Of a stretch of DNA of 64,000 bases, positions 9,271 to 17,990 are shown one piece after another. A program made the position numbers and the translations under genes. Numbering within the stretch: the stretch's first letter is position 1; each line of letters opens with the position of its first letter. The notes beneath the pieces were generated by a model that worked only from the letters and a program-made list of their open reading frames with translations, was not told the DNA's origin and searched no databases. Source of the stretch: Peptoniphilus lacrimalis DSM 7455 (GTDB lineage: Bacteria > Bacillota > Clostridia > Tissierellales > Peptoniphilaceae); assembly GCF_000378725.1 (NCBI RefSeq), contig NZ_KB900374.1:1-64000 (forward strand), in the 5' to 3' direction.

Positions 9271-11652
9271 CTAACTTCTCAATACTGCCCCCAATTGTTT
9301 TTCAATTGCTTTTACAACATTATCTGAAATAGCACTGATATCATCATCAGTTAAAGTTCTATCTTTACTTCTAAATACTAAAGAGAAGGCTAAAGATTTC
9401 TTGCCTTTTTCTATATTATCTCCCTCATAAATATCGAATACTTTAAAGGATTCTAATAAGTCTTTTCCATTATCTTTTGCAATCTTTTCAATTTGAGATG
9501 CTTCAATATCTCTATCCATAACAAAGGCAAAATCTCTTTTTATTGAAGGATATTTGAAAAGTTCCTTAAAAGTATAATTATTAATAGAATTTTCAGTGAT
9601 AAAGTCAAAGTCAAGTTCTGCTACATAAACTTTTTTCTTCATTGAGTAATTTTTAAGAACTAAAGGATGAACTTCTCCAAGTATTCCCAAACTGTGTCCC
9701 TTATAAAATATCTCTGCACATCTGCCTGTGTGAAGATAAGATTTCTTTATTCTTTTATAGGTAAAGCCTGATAGCCCTACATTCCACAATATTTTTTCAA
9801 TACTTTCTTTTAAATAATAAAAATCACCAATATCATAAAATCCCATTACAAGTTTTAATTTTTCTTCTGGTAATTCTTTTTGAGATTTAAAGAATGTATT
9901 TCCAATTTCAAATCCTGCTACATTTTCATTAAATCTTGCTGCATTTTTGGAAAGAGCATCGATCATTGAAGGAATTAGCGAAGGCCTCATAATAGAATAA
10001 TCTTCACCTAAGGGATTCAAAATATTTAATGTATCTCTTATTGGGTCATCTTTATCAATATTTAACTTATCAAAAATTGTTGGACTTACAAAAGAATAAG
10101 TCATAAATTCATTGTAGCCAAGTCCAGTCAAGAAGTTTTTAATTCTTATTTCAATTTCCCTGTGATGAGGGCGAGAGCCAACTGAAAGTTCCCCACGCAA
10201 AGCCTTTTTTTCAATATTTGCATAGCCATAAATTCTTGCCACTTCTTCAATTAAATCTTCAGCTATATTTATATCTCTTCTAAATGTCGGAACTTTTGCA
10301 CTTATTATATCTCCATTAATTTGACATTTAATTTCAAGCCTTTGTAAAATAGATGCAATTTCTTCTGTTGAAAGTTCTATGCCCATTAGGTTGTTATTTT
10401 TTTCTTTAGAAAGTTCAATTACTTTTTCTTCTACTTTATTTTTATATACATCAATTTGTCCATCAATAACATTACCAATGTTTAAAACTTGAGCCAAATG
10501 GCACATACGATTTACAGATATTTCACAAAGATTTGGGTCAAGTCCCTTTTCAAATCTTCCAGAAGCTTCTGAACGAAGGTTTAATCTTTTTGATGTTTTT
10601 CTGATTTTATCTTCATTAAAGCAAGCTCCTTCAATTAAAACATTTTTAGTGTTTTCGTTGATTTCAGAATCTAAACCTCCCATTATTCCACCAAGACCTA
10701 TGATTTCTTCTCCATCAGTAATTAAAATATCTCCACTTTTCAAATCTCTTTCTTTTCCATCAAGGGTCTTAAATTTTTCTCCATCTCTTGCTTCTCTAAC
10801 TAATACTTTTTTATTTTTCAAAGAGTCTAGGTCAAAGGCGTGCATAGGAGTTCCTAATTCAAGCATAATAAAGTTAGTTAAGTCAACAATATTAGAAATT
10901 GGTCTAACTCCTGCTGCCATCAAATAATTTTGCATCCATAAGGGTGATGGTTCAATTTTTATATCAGATAAAACTCTTGAATAATATCTATAACAATTTG
11001 GTGTGTCTATTTGAATATCTTCTAAAAAGTCATTGATATTTCCTTTGGCGTTTTTAACTTCAACAGATGGTCTTTTTATTTTTTTATCAAGAGTTGCCGC
11101 CGTTTCTAGAGCCATGCCTATGATTGATAGACAATCTGGTCTATTTGGAGTAATTTCAAACTCTATAATTGGTTCATTTAAGTCTAAAAGTTCTATTACA
11201 TCTGCGCCAACTTCTGTATTTTTCGGAAAAATAAATATTCCATTTCTTGCTTCTTTAGGAATAACAGAAACATCATATCCAAGTTCTTCTAAAGAACACA
11301 TCATACCTTGTGATTCTACTCCTCTAAGTAGTCCATTCTTGATCTCTATTCCATTATGAAGTTTTGCTCCGTCAAGGGCTACAGGGACAATTGCTCCTTC
11401 AAAAACATTTTTTGCTCCCGTAACAATTTGTAAATCTTTATCTTTAAAATTAACTTTGCAAACAACTAATTTATCAGCATCAGGATGCTTTTTTATTTCT
11501 GTAATTTTACCAGTATATACACCTTCTATGCCCTCAGACCTTGAAATAATAGATTCAACGTGAGAACCTGAGTCTGAAAGTTTATCTGCAAGTGTTTTTA
11601 TATCTTCATCTAAATCTATATAGTCCTTCAACCATTTAATAGGTACGTACAT
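9271..11652 (-). CDS. pheT: Phenylalanyl-tRNA synthetase beta subunit
   Basis: The beta chain of the (alpha-beta)2 PheRS carries the tRNA-contacting and editing domains. The 793 residues are full length. They include the N-terminal EMAP/tRNA-binding fold (about 40-150, with VVCKVNFKDKDLQIVTGAKN), the B3/B4 editing domain, B5, the catalytic-like core, and the C-terminal ferredoxin-fold anticodon-binding domain (about 700-793, FKYPSIKRDFAFVMD). RBS AGGAGGAG lies ahead of the ATG. It is 8 bp from pheS, with which it forms the enzyme. Confidence 0.97.
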   Translation of the reverse strand: MYVPIKWLKDYIDLDEDIKTLADKLSDSGSHVESIISRSEGIEGVYTGKITEIKKHPDADKLVVCKVNFKDKDLQIVTGAKNVFEGAIVPVALDGAKLHNGIEIKNGLLRGVESQGMMCSLEELGYDVSVIPKEARNGIFIFPKNTEVGADVIELLDLNEPIIEFEITPNRPDCLSIIGMALETAATLDKKIKRPSVEVKNAKGNINDFLEDIQIDTPNCYRYYSRVLSDIKIEPSPLWMQNYLMAAGVRPISNIVDLTNFIMLELGTPMHAFDLDSLKNKKVLVREARDGEKFKTLDGKERDLKSGDILITDGEEIIGLGGIMGGLDSEINENTKNVLIEGACFNEDKIRKTSKRLNLRSEASGRFEKGLDPNLCEISVNRMCHLAQVLNIGNVIDGQIDVYKNKVEEKVIELSKEKNNNLMGIELSTEEIASILQRLEIKCQINGDIISAKVPTFRRDINIAEDLIEEVARIYGYANIEKKALRGELSVGSRPHHREIEIRIKNFLTGLGYNEFMTYSFVSPTIFDKLNIDKDDPIRDTLNILNPLGEDYSIMRPSLIPSMIDALSKNAARFNENVAGFEIGNTFFKSQKELPEEKLKLVMGFYDIGDFYYLKESIEKILWNVGLSGFTYKRIKKSYLHTGRCAEIFYKGHSLGILGEVHPLVLKNYSMKKKVYVAELDFDFITENSINNYTFKELFKYPSIKRDFAFVMDRDIEASQIEKIAKDNGKDLLESFKVFDIYEGDNIEKGKKSLAFSLVFRSKDRTLTDDDISAISDNVVKAIEKQLGAVLRS

Positions 11653-11660
11653 TTCTCCTC

Positions 11661-12683
11661 CTAAAATTGTTCCAAAAACTTAGTATTATTTTCAAACATC
11701 ATTCTAATATCTTTTATGCCATATCTTACCATGGCTATTCTGTCAATTCCCATACCAAAGGCAAAGCCTGAATAAATTTCAGGGTCAATACCACAATTTC
11801 TAAGAACATTAGGATGAACCATACCGCAACCTAAAAGTTCCATTGACCAACCTGTATGATTACAGCTAGGGCATCCATTACCTTTGCAATTTGGACAAGT
11901 AGTATCTACTTCCAAAGAAGGTTCTGTAAATGGAAAATAATGAGGTCTATATCTTGTTTTCATATCTTTTCCGAAAAATGCCTTAACAAAATAATCGAGC
12001 GAATGCATTAGATTAGCAATTGTTACATTTTTATCTATTACTAGACCTTCCATTTGATGGAACATTGGTGAGTGTGTTGCATCAACTTCATCATTTCTAA
12101 AAACTCTTCCTGTGCATATCATTCTCAAAGGAGCTCCTATTTCTTTCATAGCTCTGATTTGACAAGGTGAAGTTTGTGTTCTAAGTAATTTTTTATCATC
12201 AAAATAAAATGTATCTGTCATATCTCTGGAAGGATGATTTGCTGGAGTATTTAATAAATCAAAATTATTTTCTACAGTTTCAATTTCAGGTCCGTCATAT
12301 ACTAAAAATCCCATTTTAATAAACAAATCTTCCAAGTCTTCGATAGTTCTTTTTAATGGATGGTAGTGCCCAAGAATTAAATTATCAGTTTCTAAGGTAA
12401 CATCTATTCTTTCAGCTTTTAACTTTTCTTCCAAAAGTGCATTTTTTATAGTATTTTCTTTTTCTTTTAGTGAGTTTTCAATATTTTCTCTAATTTCATT
12501 GGCAAGGGCTCCCATTTTAGGTCTTTCTTCCTTAGAGAGTTTGCCCATTTCCTTTAAAAGTCCCGTTAAGGCTCCTTTTTTACCTAAATATTTTATCTTT
12601 ATCTCTTCAATTGTTTTTAAATCTATAGCATCCTTAATATTATTTAAAGATGCTTCTTTAATTTTGAAAAGTTCCTCTCTCAT
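11661..12683 (-). CDS. pheS: Phenylalanyl-tRNA synthetase alpha subunit
   Basis: The catalytic subunit of PheRS, 340 residues. After an N-terminal coiled-coil tRNA-binding arm (1-95) comes the class II core, with motif 2 as VFRNDEVDATHSPMFHQMEG (about 196-215) and motif 3 in GFAFGMGIDRIAMVRYG near the C-terminus. A Cys cluster, CPNCKGNGCPSCNHTGW (about 264-280), is a plausible small metal-binding insertion found in some bacterial PheS. RBS is GGGAGG. No T-box is present in the short upstream gap, only a promoter-like -10. Confidence 0.97.
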   Translation of the reverse strand: MREELFKIKEASLNNIKDAIDLKTIEEIKIKYLGKKGALTGLLKEMGKLSKEERPKMGALANEIRENIENSLKEKENTIKNALLEEKLKAERIDVTLETDNLILGHYHPLKRTIEDLEDLFIKMGFLVYDGPEIETVENNFDLLNTPANHPSRDMTDTFYFDDKKLLRTQTSPCQIRAMKEIGAPLRMICTGRVFRNDEVDATHSPMFHQMEGLVIDKNVTIANLMHSLDYFVKAFFGKDMKTRYRPHYFPFTEPSLEVDTTCPNCKGNGCPSCNHTGWSMELLGCGMVHPNVLRNCGIDPEIYSGFAFGMGIDRIAMVRYGIKDIRMMFENNTKFLEQF

Positions 12684-12707
12684 AACATCCTCCCTTTTTT
12701 CCTTATA

Positions 12708-12713
12708 ATTATA
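12708..12713 (-). promoter_or_regulatory. Candidate pheST promoter (extended -10)
   Basis: The minus strand reads CTAATGGTATAATTAT: a perfect -10 TATAAT preceded by TGG, an extended -10. No good -35 is seen. The same 16 bases recur upstream of uppP at about 17,925-17,940. Expected start is about 25 nt before the pheS ATG. Confidence 0.6.
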
Positions 12714-12764
12714 CCATTAGGATAAAAGCAATACAAAAATTTTTCTAAATATACTTACAATAAA

Positions 12765-14372
12765 TTAATAAATACCAATATATCCGTCAGTTCTTTTTTC
12801 TGTAGCACCTACATAGGTTCCGTTTTCGAGCCTTAAAATAATTTGTCCTCTACCCATATCTGTGTAATCAGATCTTATAATCATATTATGACCAAATTCC
12901 TTTAAAGCATTAATCATATAATTTCCGTAATCCATTTCTATTTCCACATTTTTATCTCCAGTCCACATAAATCTTGGAGCATCAAGAGCTGCCTGTGGAT
13001 TCAAATTAAAATCAATCATATTTGTTAGTACTTGAACATGAGCCTGTGGTTGCATAAAACCTCCCATAATTCCAAAGGGTCCTATTGCTTTATTATCCTT
13101 ACTGATAAAACCTGGAATTATTGTGTGATAAGGAAGTTTTCCTCCACTCAAAGCATTTACACTATTAGAATCAAAAGAAAAATTAGCAAGTCTATTATTT
13201 AATGCAATTCCTGTAGTTGGTACTACAATACCAGAACCGAATCCATTATAGTTTGATTGAATTAAAGAAACCATATTTCCCTCACTATCAGCCGTAGCCA
13301 TATAAACTGTAGAAGGTGAAATAGGTAAAATATTTTTATAATTTTTTGCACAAGTTCCTATTAATTTTTTTCTTTTTTCGGCATATTCATCAGATAAAAG
13401 TTCATCTACTCTTTTTTTCATAAAAGATGGGTCTGCAATATATGTTTTGCCATCTGTCATAGCAATTTTTATAGCCTCAATAATTTTGTGCAGAGTTTTT
13501 GGGTCTTCCCTGTCAGTTAAAGTTAATTTATTTAAAATGTTTAACGCCATTAAAACTGAAACTCCGTGACCATTCGGTGGCATCTCCCAAATATCATAAC
13601 CTTTATAATTTGTACTTATAGGATCTACCCATAAAGGCTTATATGCTTTCAAATCATCTATATCTAAAAAACCTCCAAGTTCTTTAACAGAACTAGAAAT
13701 TTTTCTTGCCAAATCACCACTATAAAAAGATTTCCCCTCGGTTTCTAAAATTTCTTCCAAGGTATTTTTCAAATTATCATTTTTTACTATATCTCCAGCT
13801 TTTGGTGCTTTCCCCTTATCAGAAAATACCTTGAAAAATTCTTCTAAGCCACAAATACCTTTTAAATTTTTATATTTATTAACTTCATCATCCCAAAGTT
13901 TTGCAACTTTTGGAGAAAGGGCGTAACCATTCTTAGCATAATTAATTGCTGGTTCAAAGATTTCTTTTAAAGGCAATTTACCAAACTTATTATAAATTTC
14001 AAACCAAGCCCCAACTGCCCCCGGTGTGTTTACTGAATCTACTCCAAAAAAAGGAATATCCTCATAAGATTTTTCTCTAAGAGCTTGTATTGATATTTTC
14101 TTAGGACTTCTACCACTTCCATTGATACCATATAATTTATTTTTATATGAAATTATGGCAAATAGATCAGCACCCAAACCATTACAGGTTGGTTCCACAA
14201 CTGGCATAGAAATTGCTGCTGCAAGGGCTGCCTCAATAGCATTTCCACCTTTTCTTAAAATCTCAATGCCCGCTAGCGCAGCACTTGGGTTAGACGTTGC
14301 TACCATTGATTTATTTGAAAATACTACTTCTCTTCTTGAAGAGTATGGATAAGAATTAAAATTAAATTCCAT
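12765..14372 (-). CDS. Gamma-glutamyltransferase-like protein (YwrD type)
   Basis: This 535-residue member of the Ntn-hydrolase gamma-glutamyltranspeptidase family would cleave gamma-glutamyl bonds after autoprocessing into two subunits. The N-terminal part shows MVATSNPSAALAGIEILRKG and GGNAIEAALA. The nucleophile region is STVYMATADSEGNMVSLIQS (about 351-370), where the Thr after Ser aligns with the catalytic/processing Thr of GGT. There is no signal peptide, unlike secreted GGT, so a cytosolic YwrD-like enzyme is the better match. The substrate is not predictable. RBS AGGAGG. It stands between the PIN/TRAM gene and pheS with gaps of about 80-95 bp, so it is probably a separate unit. Confidence 0.85.
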   Translation of the reverse strand: MEFNFNSYPYSSRREVVFSNKSMVATSNPSAALAGIEILRKGGNAIEAALAAAISMPVVEPTCNGLGADLFAIISYKNKLYGINGSGRSPKKISIQALREKSYEDIPFFGVDSVNTPGAVGAWFEIYNKFGKLPLKEIFEPAINYAKNGYALSPKVAKLWDDEVNKYKNLKGICGLEEFFKVFSDKGKAPKAGDIVKNDNLKNTLEEILETEGKSFYSGDLARKISSSVKELGGFLDIDDLKAYKPLWVDPISTNYKGYDIWEMPPNGHGVSVLMALNILNKLTLTDREDPKTLHKIIEAIKIAMTDGKTYIADPSFMKKRVDELLSDEYAEKRKKLIGTCAKNYKNILPISPSTVYMATADSEGNMVSLIQSNYNGFGSGIVVPTTGIALNNRLANFSFDSNSVNALSGGKLPYHTIIPGFISKDNKAIGPFGIMGGFMQPQAHVQVLTNMIDFNLNPQAALDAPRFMWTGDKNVEIEMDYGNYMINALKEFGHNMIIRSDYTDMGRGQIILRLENGTYVGATEKRTDGYIGIY

Positions 14373-14437
14373 AAATCCTCCTACTTATTTTTATATTTTA
14401 ACATAAGTGAATTTTTTCAATAATAAATAAAGAAAAA

Positions 14438-14456
14438 ACTCTGAATATATCAGAGC
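14438..14456 (-). terminator. Intrinsic terminator after the PIN/TRAM gene
   Basis: On the minus strand a CTCTGA/TCAGAG hairpin is followed by TTTTTT. It begins about 10 bp after the PIN/TRAM stop codon and ends that unit before the GGT-like gene. A candidate -10 (ATGTTAAAAT) for the next gene lies just beyond it. Confidence 0.8.
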
Positions 14457-14466
14457 TTTTAAATTA

Positions 14467-15555
14467 TTATTCATTAGGCTTTGCAAAAATCATTTTGCCT
14501 GCTGCAGTTTGTAGGGCGGAGGTAACTGTAACATCAATAGTTTTTCCAATAAGATGTTTGCCATTTTCGACAACAATCATAGTCCCGTCATCAAGATAAC
14601 CTAAACCTTGGTTAAATTCACGACCGGCTTTTACTATTTGAATTTGCATTTCTTCTCCCGGCAAATAAACGGGTTTTACTGCATTGGCAAGTTCATTAAT
14701 ATTTAAAACAGGAATCTTTTGAACAAGAGCGACTTTATTTAAATTGTAATCATTTGTTACGATTTTACCGTTTAAATCACCTGTAAGTTTAAGAAGTTTT
14801 GAATCAACTTCTGAAATATCTTCATAGGGTTCTTGTTCAATAACTAAATTTACATCATTGAGGTTTTGAATCTCCTTTACAACATCTAAGCCTCGTCTTC
14901 CTCTTTTTCTTTTTAAAGAATCAAAAGAATCAGCAATATGTTGCAATTCTTCCAAGACAAAAACTGGTATAACAATTGTCCCCTCAACAAAACCTGATTT
15001 AATAATATCCAAAATTCTTCCATCTATAATTACTGATGTATCAAGAACTTTTGGAGTCCCATCAAAGTTTTTATATTTTATTTTATCTTTAGGCGGTTTT
15101 TTGTTGGACACAACAAAATCTTTAATCTTAAAATTTAATACATCCTTATTTGAAAGACCAATTTTTAATCCTAAGTACCCAAATATTCCATATAAAATAA
15201 TTGAGATGGCACTACCCACATAAGGAATTGGGATTTTGTATATAGGCTGAGAAATTAAAAAAGCCAATATAAAACCAACAATAATTCCTAATACCGCAAA
15301 GATAATTTCTGTTAATGACCTTTGTTTTAGTTCCTTTTCCCATATAGTTAAAAGTTCTATCAAAGAATTGAAAACTTTAGATGAAAAAATAAAAAATATA
15401 AGTGCAAATAAAATAACAATAACTAAAGAAATAACAAAGATAACATTATCATTGCCGATACTTTTCACCAAATCAATCTGAGTAATGATTGATACCAAAA
15501 AATAACCAGCTCCGGCACCAATAAGAGTAAACAAAATTCTAAATATTTTTGCCAC
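14467..15555 (-). CDS. PIN and TRAM domain membrane protein (YacL family)
   Basis: A 362-residue protein with four N-terminal membrane segments (about 4-24, 36-58, 82-105 and 108-132), a cytosolic PIN-fold domain starting at KVLDTSVIIDGRILDI (about 170-290, acidic residues Asp in DTSVIID and D in the later VTNDYNLN motif), and a C-terminal TRAM RNA-binding domain (about 300-360). This is the architecture of Bacillus YacL, presumed to be a membrane-anchored ribonuclease. The start appears to be GTG (bases 15553-15555) with no strong RBS nearby, so it could be a few codons off. Proximity to the CarD-like gene is also typical. Confidence 0.88.
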   Translation of the reverse strand: MAKIFRILFTLIGAGAGYFLVSIITQIDLVKSIGNDNVIFVISLVIVILFALIFFIFSSKVFNSLIELLTIWEKELKQRSLTEIIFAVLGIIVGFILAFLISQPIYKIPIPYVGSAISIILYGIFGYLGLKIGLSNKDVLNFKIKDFVVSNKKPPKDKIKYKNFDGTPKVLDTSVIIDGRILDIIKSGFVEGTIVIPVFVLEELQHIADSFDSLKRKRGRRGLDVVKEIQNLNDVNLVIEQEPYEDISEVDSKLLKLTGDLNGKIVTNDYNLNKVALVQKIPVLNINELANAVKPVYLPGEEMQIQIVKAGREFNQGLGYLDDGTMIVVENGKHLIGKTIDVTVTSALQTAAGKMIFAKPNE

Positions 15556-15587
15556 TATAGAACGGTTCTTATTAATAAATATTCCCC

Positions 15588-16070
15588 CTATCCAAAAATA
15601 GCCTCATCAACCATTGAAACAACTTCATCAACATCTTTATCAAATACTAGTGCCATTTCTGAAATTATAATAATCCTTGCTTCATTTAAAATTTTTCTCT
15701 CACCTGTAGAAAGAGATTTTTTTGAATCTAACTTTTCCAAAGATTTTATAACCCCAGCTATTTCGATCAGGTTTCCTGACTTGATTTTATCCAAGTTGAA
15801 TCTGTATCGTCTGTTCCAATTTGTGGGCATTTTAAATTTTTCTTCTGAAGAAAGAATTTCTAAAACTTCCTCCATTTCACTGATTTCCATGATTTTTCTC
15901 ACACCGACCTCATCGGCTTTTTTTACAGGGATCATAACTTTTAATTTATTTATAGGTAAAAGCAAAACATAGTACTCATGTTTTTTTCCTAAAATTTCCC
16001 TGTCTTCTATCGCTACAATTGTTCCCGCCCCATGCATGGGATAAACAACCTTATCGCCTATTTTAAACAT
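15588..16070 (-). CDS. CarD-family transcriptional regulator
   Basis: A 160-residue protein beginning with the Tudor-like RNA-polymerase-interacting domain (FKIGDKVVYPMHGAGTIVAI, YYVLLLP, KVMIPVKKADEVGVR). An all-helical C-terminal half with a tryptophan/basic region (PTNWNRRYR) contacts promoter DNA in characterised CarD proteins. CarD binds the RNA polymerase beta subunit and stabilises open complexes, often at rRNA promoters. RBS GGAGGT precedes the ATG. It sits 32 bp upstream of the PIN/TRAM gene and is likely co-transcribed with it. Confidence 0.93.
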   Translation of the reverse strand: MFKIGDKVVYPMHGAGTIVAIEDREILGKKHEYYVLLLPINKLKVMIPVKKADEVGVRKIMEISEMEEVLEILSSEEKFKMPTNWNRRYRFNLDKIKSGNLIEIAGVIKSLEKLDSKKSLSTGERKILNEARIIIISEMALVFDKDVDEVVSMVDEAIFG

Positions 16071-16204
16071 TTTCTACCTCCAATACCATATTAAAGTATA
16101 TCAGAAAAAGATAAAAAAGTAAAATTTTTAGTATATCATAGAAATATAATTATTGCAAAATATATAGATAAATATTTTATATTTTTTAATCTTATTAATA
16201 TAGA

Positions 16205-16232
16205 AAAAAAACGTGGAAAATCCACGTTTTCT
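16205..16232. terminator. Intrinsic terminator after the nitrilase-family gene
   Basis: A hairpin AACGTGGA/TCCACGTT (16210-16228) flanked by A-rich sequence on its left and T on its right gives a U-tract in both directions. The stronger tract (eight U) is for the minus strand, ending the uppP-amidase unit. Confidence 0.88.
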
Positions 16233-16239
16233 ATATATT

Positions 16240-17034
16240 CTATAAACTTCTATTCTCTCTACTTTTTTTGTAGGGAAAATTTTTTCTTGCTTCTTTTACC
16301 AGATCTGCTTCAATAGAAAAAACTTCTACTCCTTCATCTTCGCCCATGTCGAGTAAAACCTCTCCATAGGGTGATGTTATCATGGAATGAGCCCAGGCAT
16401 TTTTTGAAAGTTCATTATCCCTTGCTATTGAAGGAGAAATTAAAAAGCATTGAGTATCCATAGCTCTTGCTCTGTTGCAAAGCTCCCAAAATCTTTTTCC
16501 AGTTTTTATCATAAAAGTTGAGGGCATAAAAATTACTTCTGCTCCAAAATTTACAAGACTTTGAAATAGCTCAGGAAATCTTGAATCATAACATATCAAA
16601 AGACCTGCATTTGCAAATTCAGTTTGGAATACTCCTAGAGATTTACCACCTGTAATGGTATCTGATTCCTTAAAACCTTCTATATCAAAAAGATTTATTT
16701 TTGAATAGGAAAAAATTTCTTTGCCACAAGCATTAAATACAAAAGACTTATTATAAATTTTATCTCCGTCACTAATAGGAATAGAACCACCAACAAGATA
16801 TATCCCATACCTTTTAGCAAGCTTTTTCATAAGTTCATAGGACTCTTCCCCCTCTTGCTCCTTAAATTTTGTAAAATAAGAATTTTGATAGGGGCAATTC
16901 CACATTTCAGGAAGTGCAACTACATCTGCTCCTTTTTGGCAAGCTATATCTACAAGTTCTTCCATTCTTTTTAAATTGTAATCCTTATCACCTTTAGAAG
17001 CTATCTGAATCATGCCGACCTTAAAATTTTTCAT
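16240..17034 (-). CDS. Carbon-nitrogen hydrolase (nitrilase superfamily; omega-amidase-like)
   Basis: A 264-residue hydrolase with the nitrilase Glu-Lys-Cys triad visible: Glu in ALPEMWNCPY (about residue 43), Lys in YSKINLFD (about 112) and Cys in LLICYDSRFPELF (about 147). The CYDxRFPE signature is typical of Nit2/omega-amidase and YafV-like enzymes that hydrolyse alpha-keto acid amides such as 2-oxoglutaramate. The substrate is inferred from the motif only. RBS AAGGAG. It starts 9 bp after uppP, with which it is probably co-transcribed. Confidence 0.9.
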   Translation of the reverse strand: MKNFKVGMIQIASKGDKDYNLKRMEELVDIACQKGADVVALPEMWNCPYQNSYFTKFKEQEGEESYELMKKLAKRYGIYLVGGSIPISDGDKIYNKSFVFNACGKEIFSYSKINLFDIEGFKESDTITGGKSLGVFQTEFANAGLLICYDSRFPELFQSLVNFGAEVIFMPSTFMIKTGKRFWELCNRARAMDTQCFLISPSIARDNELSKNAWAHSMITSPYGEVLLDMGEDEGVEVFSIEADLVKEARKNFPYKKSRENRSL

Positions 17035-17043
17035 TTTTTCTCC

Positions 17044-17907
17044 TTATATAAACCTAATAAACAATACTAAAATTCCCAATATTATTCTATAAATTCCAAA
17101 ATATGTGAAGTCATTATTTCTAATATATGATAGAAATTTTTTTATTACAATTAATGCTACAATATATGAAACTATTCCGCCAACAATAATCAAAAACCAT
17201 TGCCATAAACCAAAGGAAATACCAATTTTTATAACTTTTAAAGCCGTTGCTCCTAACATAGTTGGGATTGCAAGATAAAAGGAAAATTTTGCAGCTGATG
17301 TTCTTGAGCATCCAAGTAACATAGCTCCAATTATTGTCGCTGCAGACCTTGAAGTGCCTGGTACCATAGCTAAGCATTGAAATACACCAATAAAAAATGC
17401 TGTTTTCAAAGAAATATCATCTAAATCATTATACTTAAAATAGGAATCTTTATTCTTTTTTTCCATTAAAATAATAATTATCCCATAAAAAATAAGGGCT
17501 ATAGATACAGTAACTTCATTAAATAAATACTTGTCAATTAAATCATCAAATAAAAATCCCAATACTGCTGCTGGTAAAAAACCTATTATTATTTTTGCTA
17601 AGAGTCGCATAGTTGGCATATCTCTTAATTCCCATTTGTCCTTTAAAGATAAGCTTTTATATTTATCTCCAACTTTTTCTTGTATCTTATATTTTCCTAT
17701 AGGATTTAAATCATTAAAATATAAATACAAAACAGATAATATTGCTCCTAATTGAATTATTACAAAAAATGCATTTGAAAATTCCTTGGGACTAAGTTCA
17801 ATAAATTTTCCAAAAAGAATTAAATGTCCTGTTGATGAAATAGGTAAAAATTCTGTCAAGCCTTCAACTATTCCAAGAATTAAAACTTTAAATAAATCAA
17901 AAATCAT
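17044..17907 (-). CDS. uppP: Undecaprenyl-diphosphatase
   Basis: UppP (BacA) removes a phosphate from undecaprenyl pyrophosphate to recycle the cell-wall lipid carrier; overproduction gives bacitracin resistance. Motifs: GIVEGLTEFLPISSTGHLIL near the N-terminus, the second box PGTSRSAATIIGAMLLGCSR (about 180-199), and about eight membrane segments. I place the start at 17907 (MIFDLFK) because GGAGGTTAGT precedes that ATG. An in-frame ATG 12 bp upstream would place the RBS inside the coding region. The protein is 287 residues, with a slightly extended cytosolic loop around residues 70-95. Confidence 0.96.
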   Translation of the reverse strand: MIFDLFKVLILGIVEGLTEFLPISSTGHLILFGKFIELSPKEFSNAFFVIIQLGAILSVLYLYFNDLNPIGKYKIQEKVGDKYKSLSLKDKWELRDMPTMRLLAKIIIGFLPAAVLGFLFDDLIDKYLFNEVTVSIALIFYGIIIILMEKKNKDSYFKYNDLDDISLKTAFFIGVFQCLAMVPGTSRSAATIIGAMLLGCSRTSAAKFSFYLAIPTMLGATALKVIKIGISFGLWQWFLIIVGGIVSYIVALIVIKKFLSYIRNNDFTYFGIYRIILGILVLFIRFI

Positions 17908-17927
17908 ACTAACCTCCATAGTGAATA

Positions 17928-17933
17928 ATTATA
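17928..17933 (-). promoter_or_regulatory. Candidate uppP promoter (extended -10)
   Basis: The minus strand reads GCTAATGGTATAATTAT: TATAAT with an upstream TGG extension and no clear -35. It lies 20 bp before the uppP start and is nearly identical to the pheS promoter. Confidence 0.6.
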
Positions 17934-17966
17934 CCATTAGCATAAAATTTTACATAGTGTTTGACG

Positions 17967-17990
17967 AAAAAAAGGAGGTTACTCCCCTCC
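17967..17990 (-). terminator. Intrinsic terminator overlapping the dnaB stop codon
   Basis: A GGAGG/CCTCC stem (17974-17990) with a 7-nt loop is followed by seven U residues on the minus strand. The stem's 5' arm is encoded by the last Gly-Gly-Glu codons of dnaB and the stop codon lies in the loop, so translation and termination share the same bases. Confidence 0.85.
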
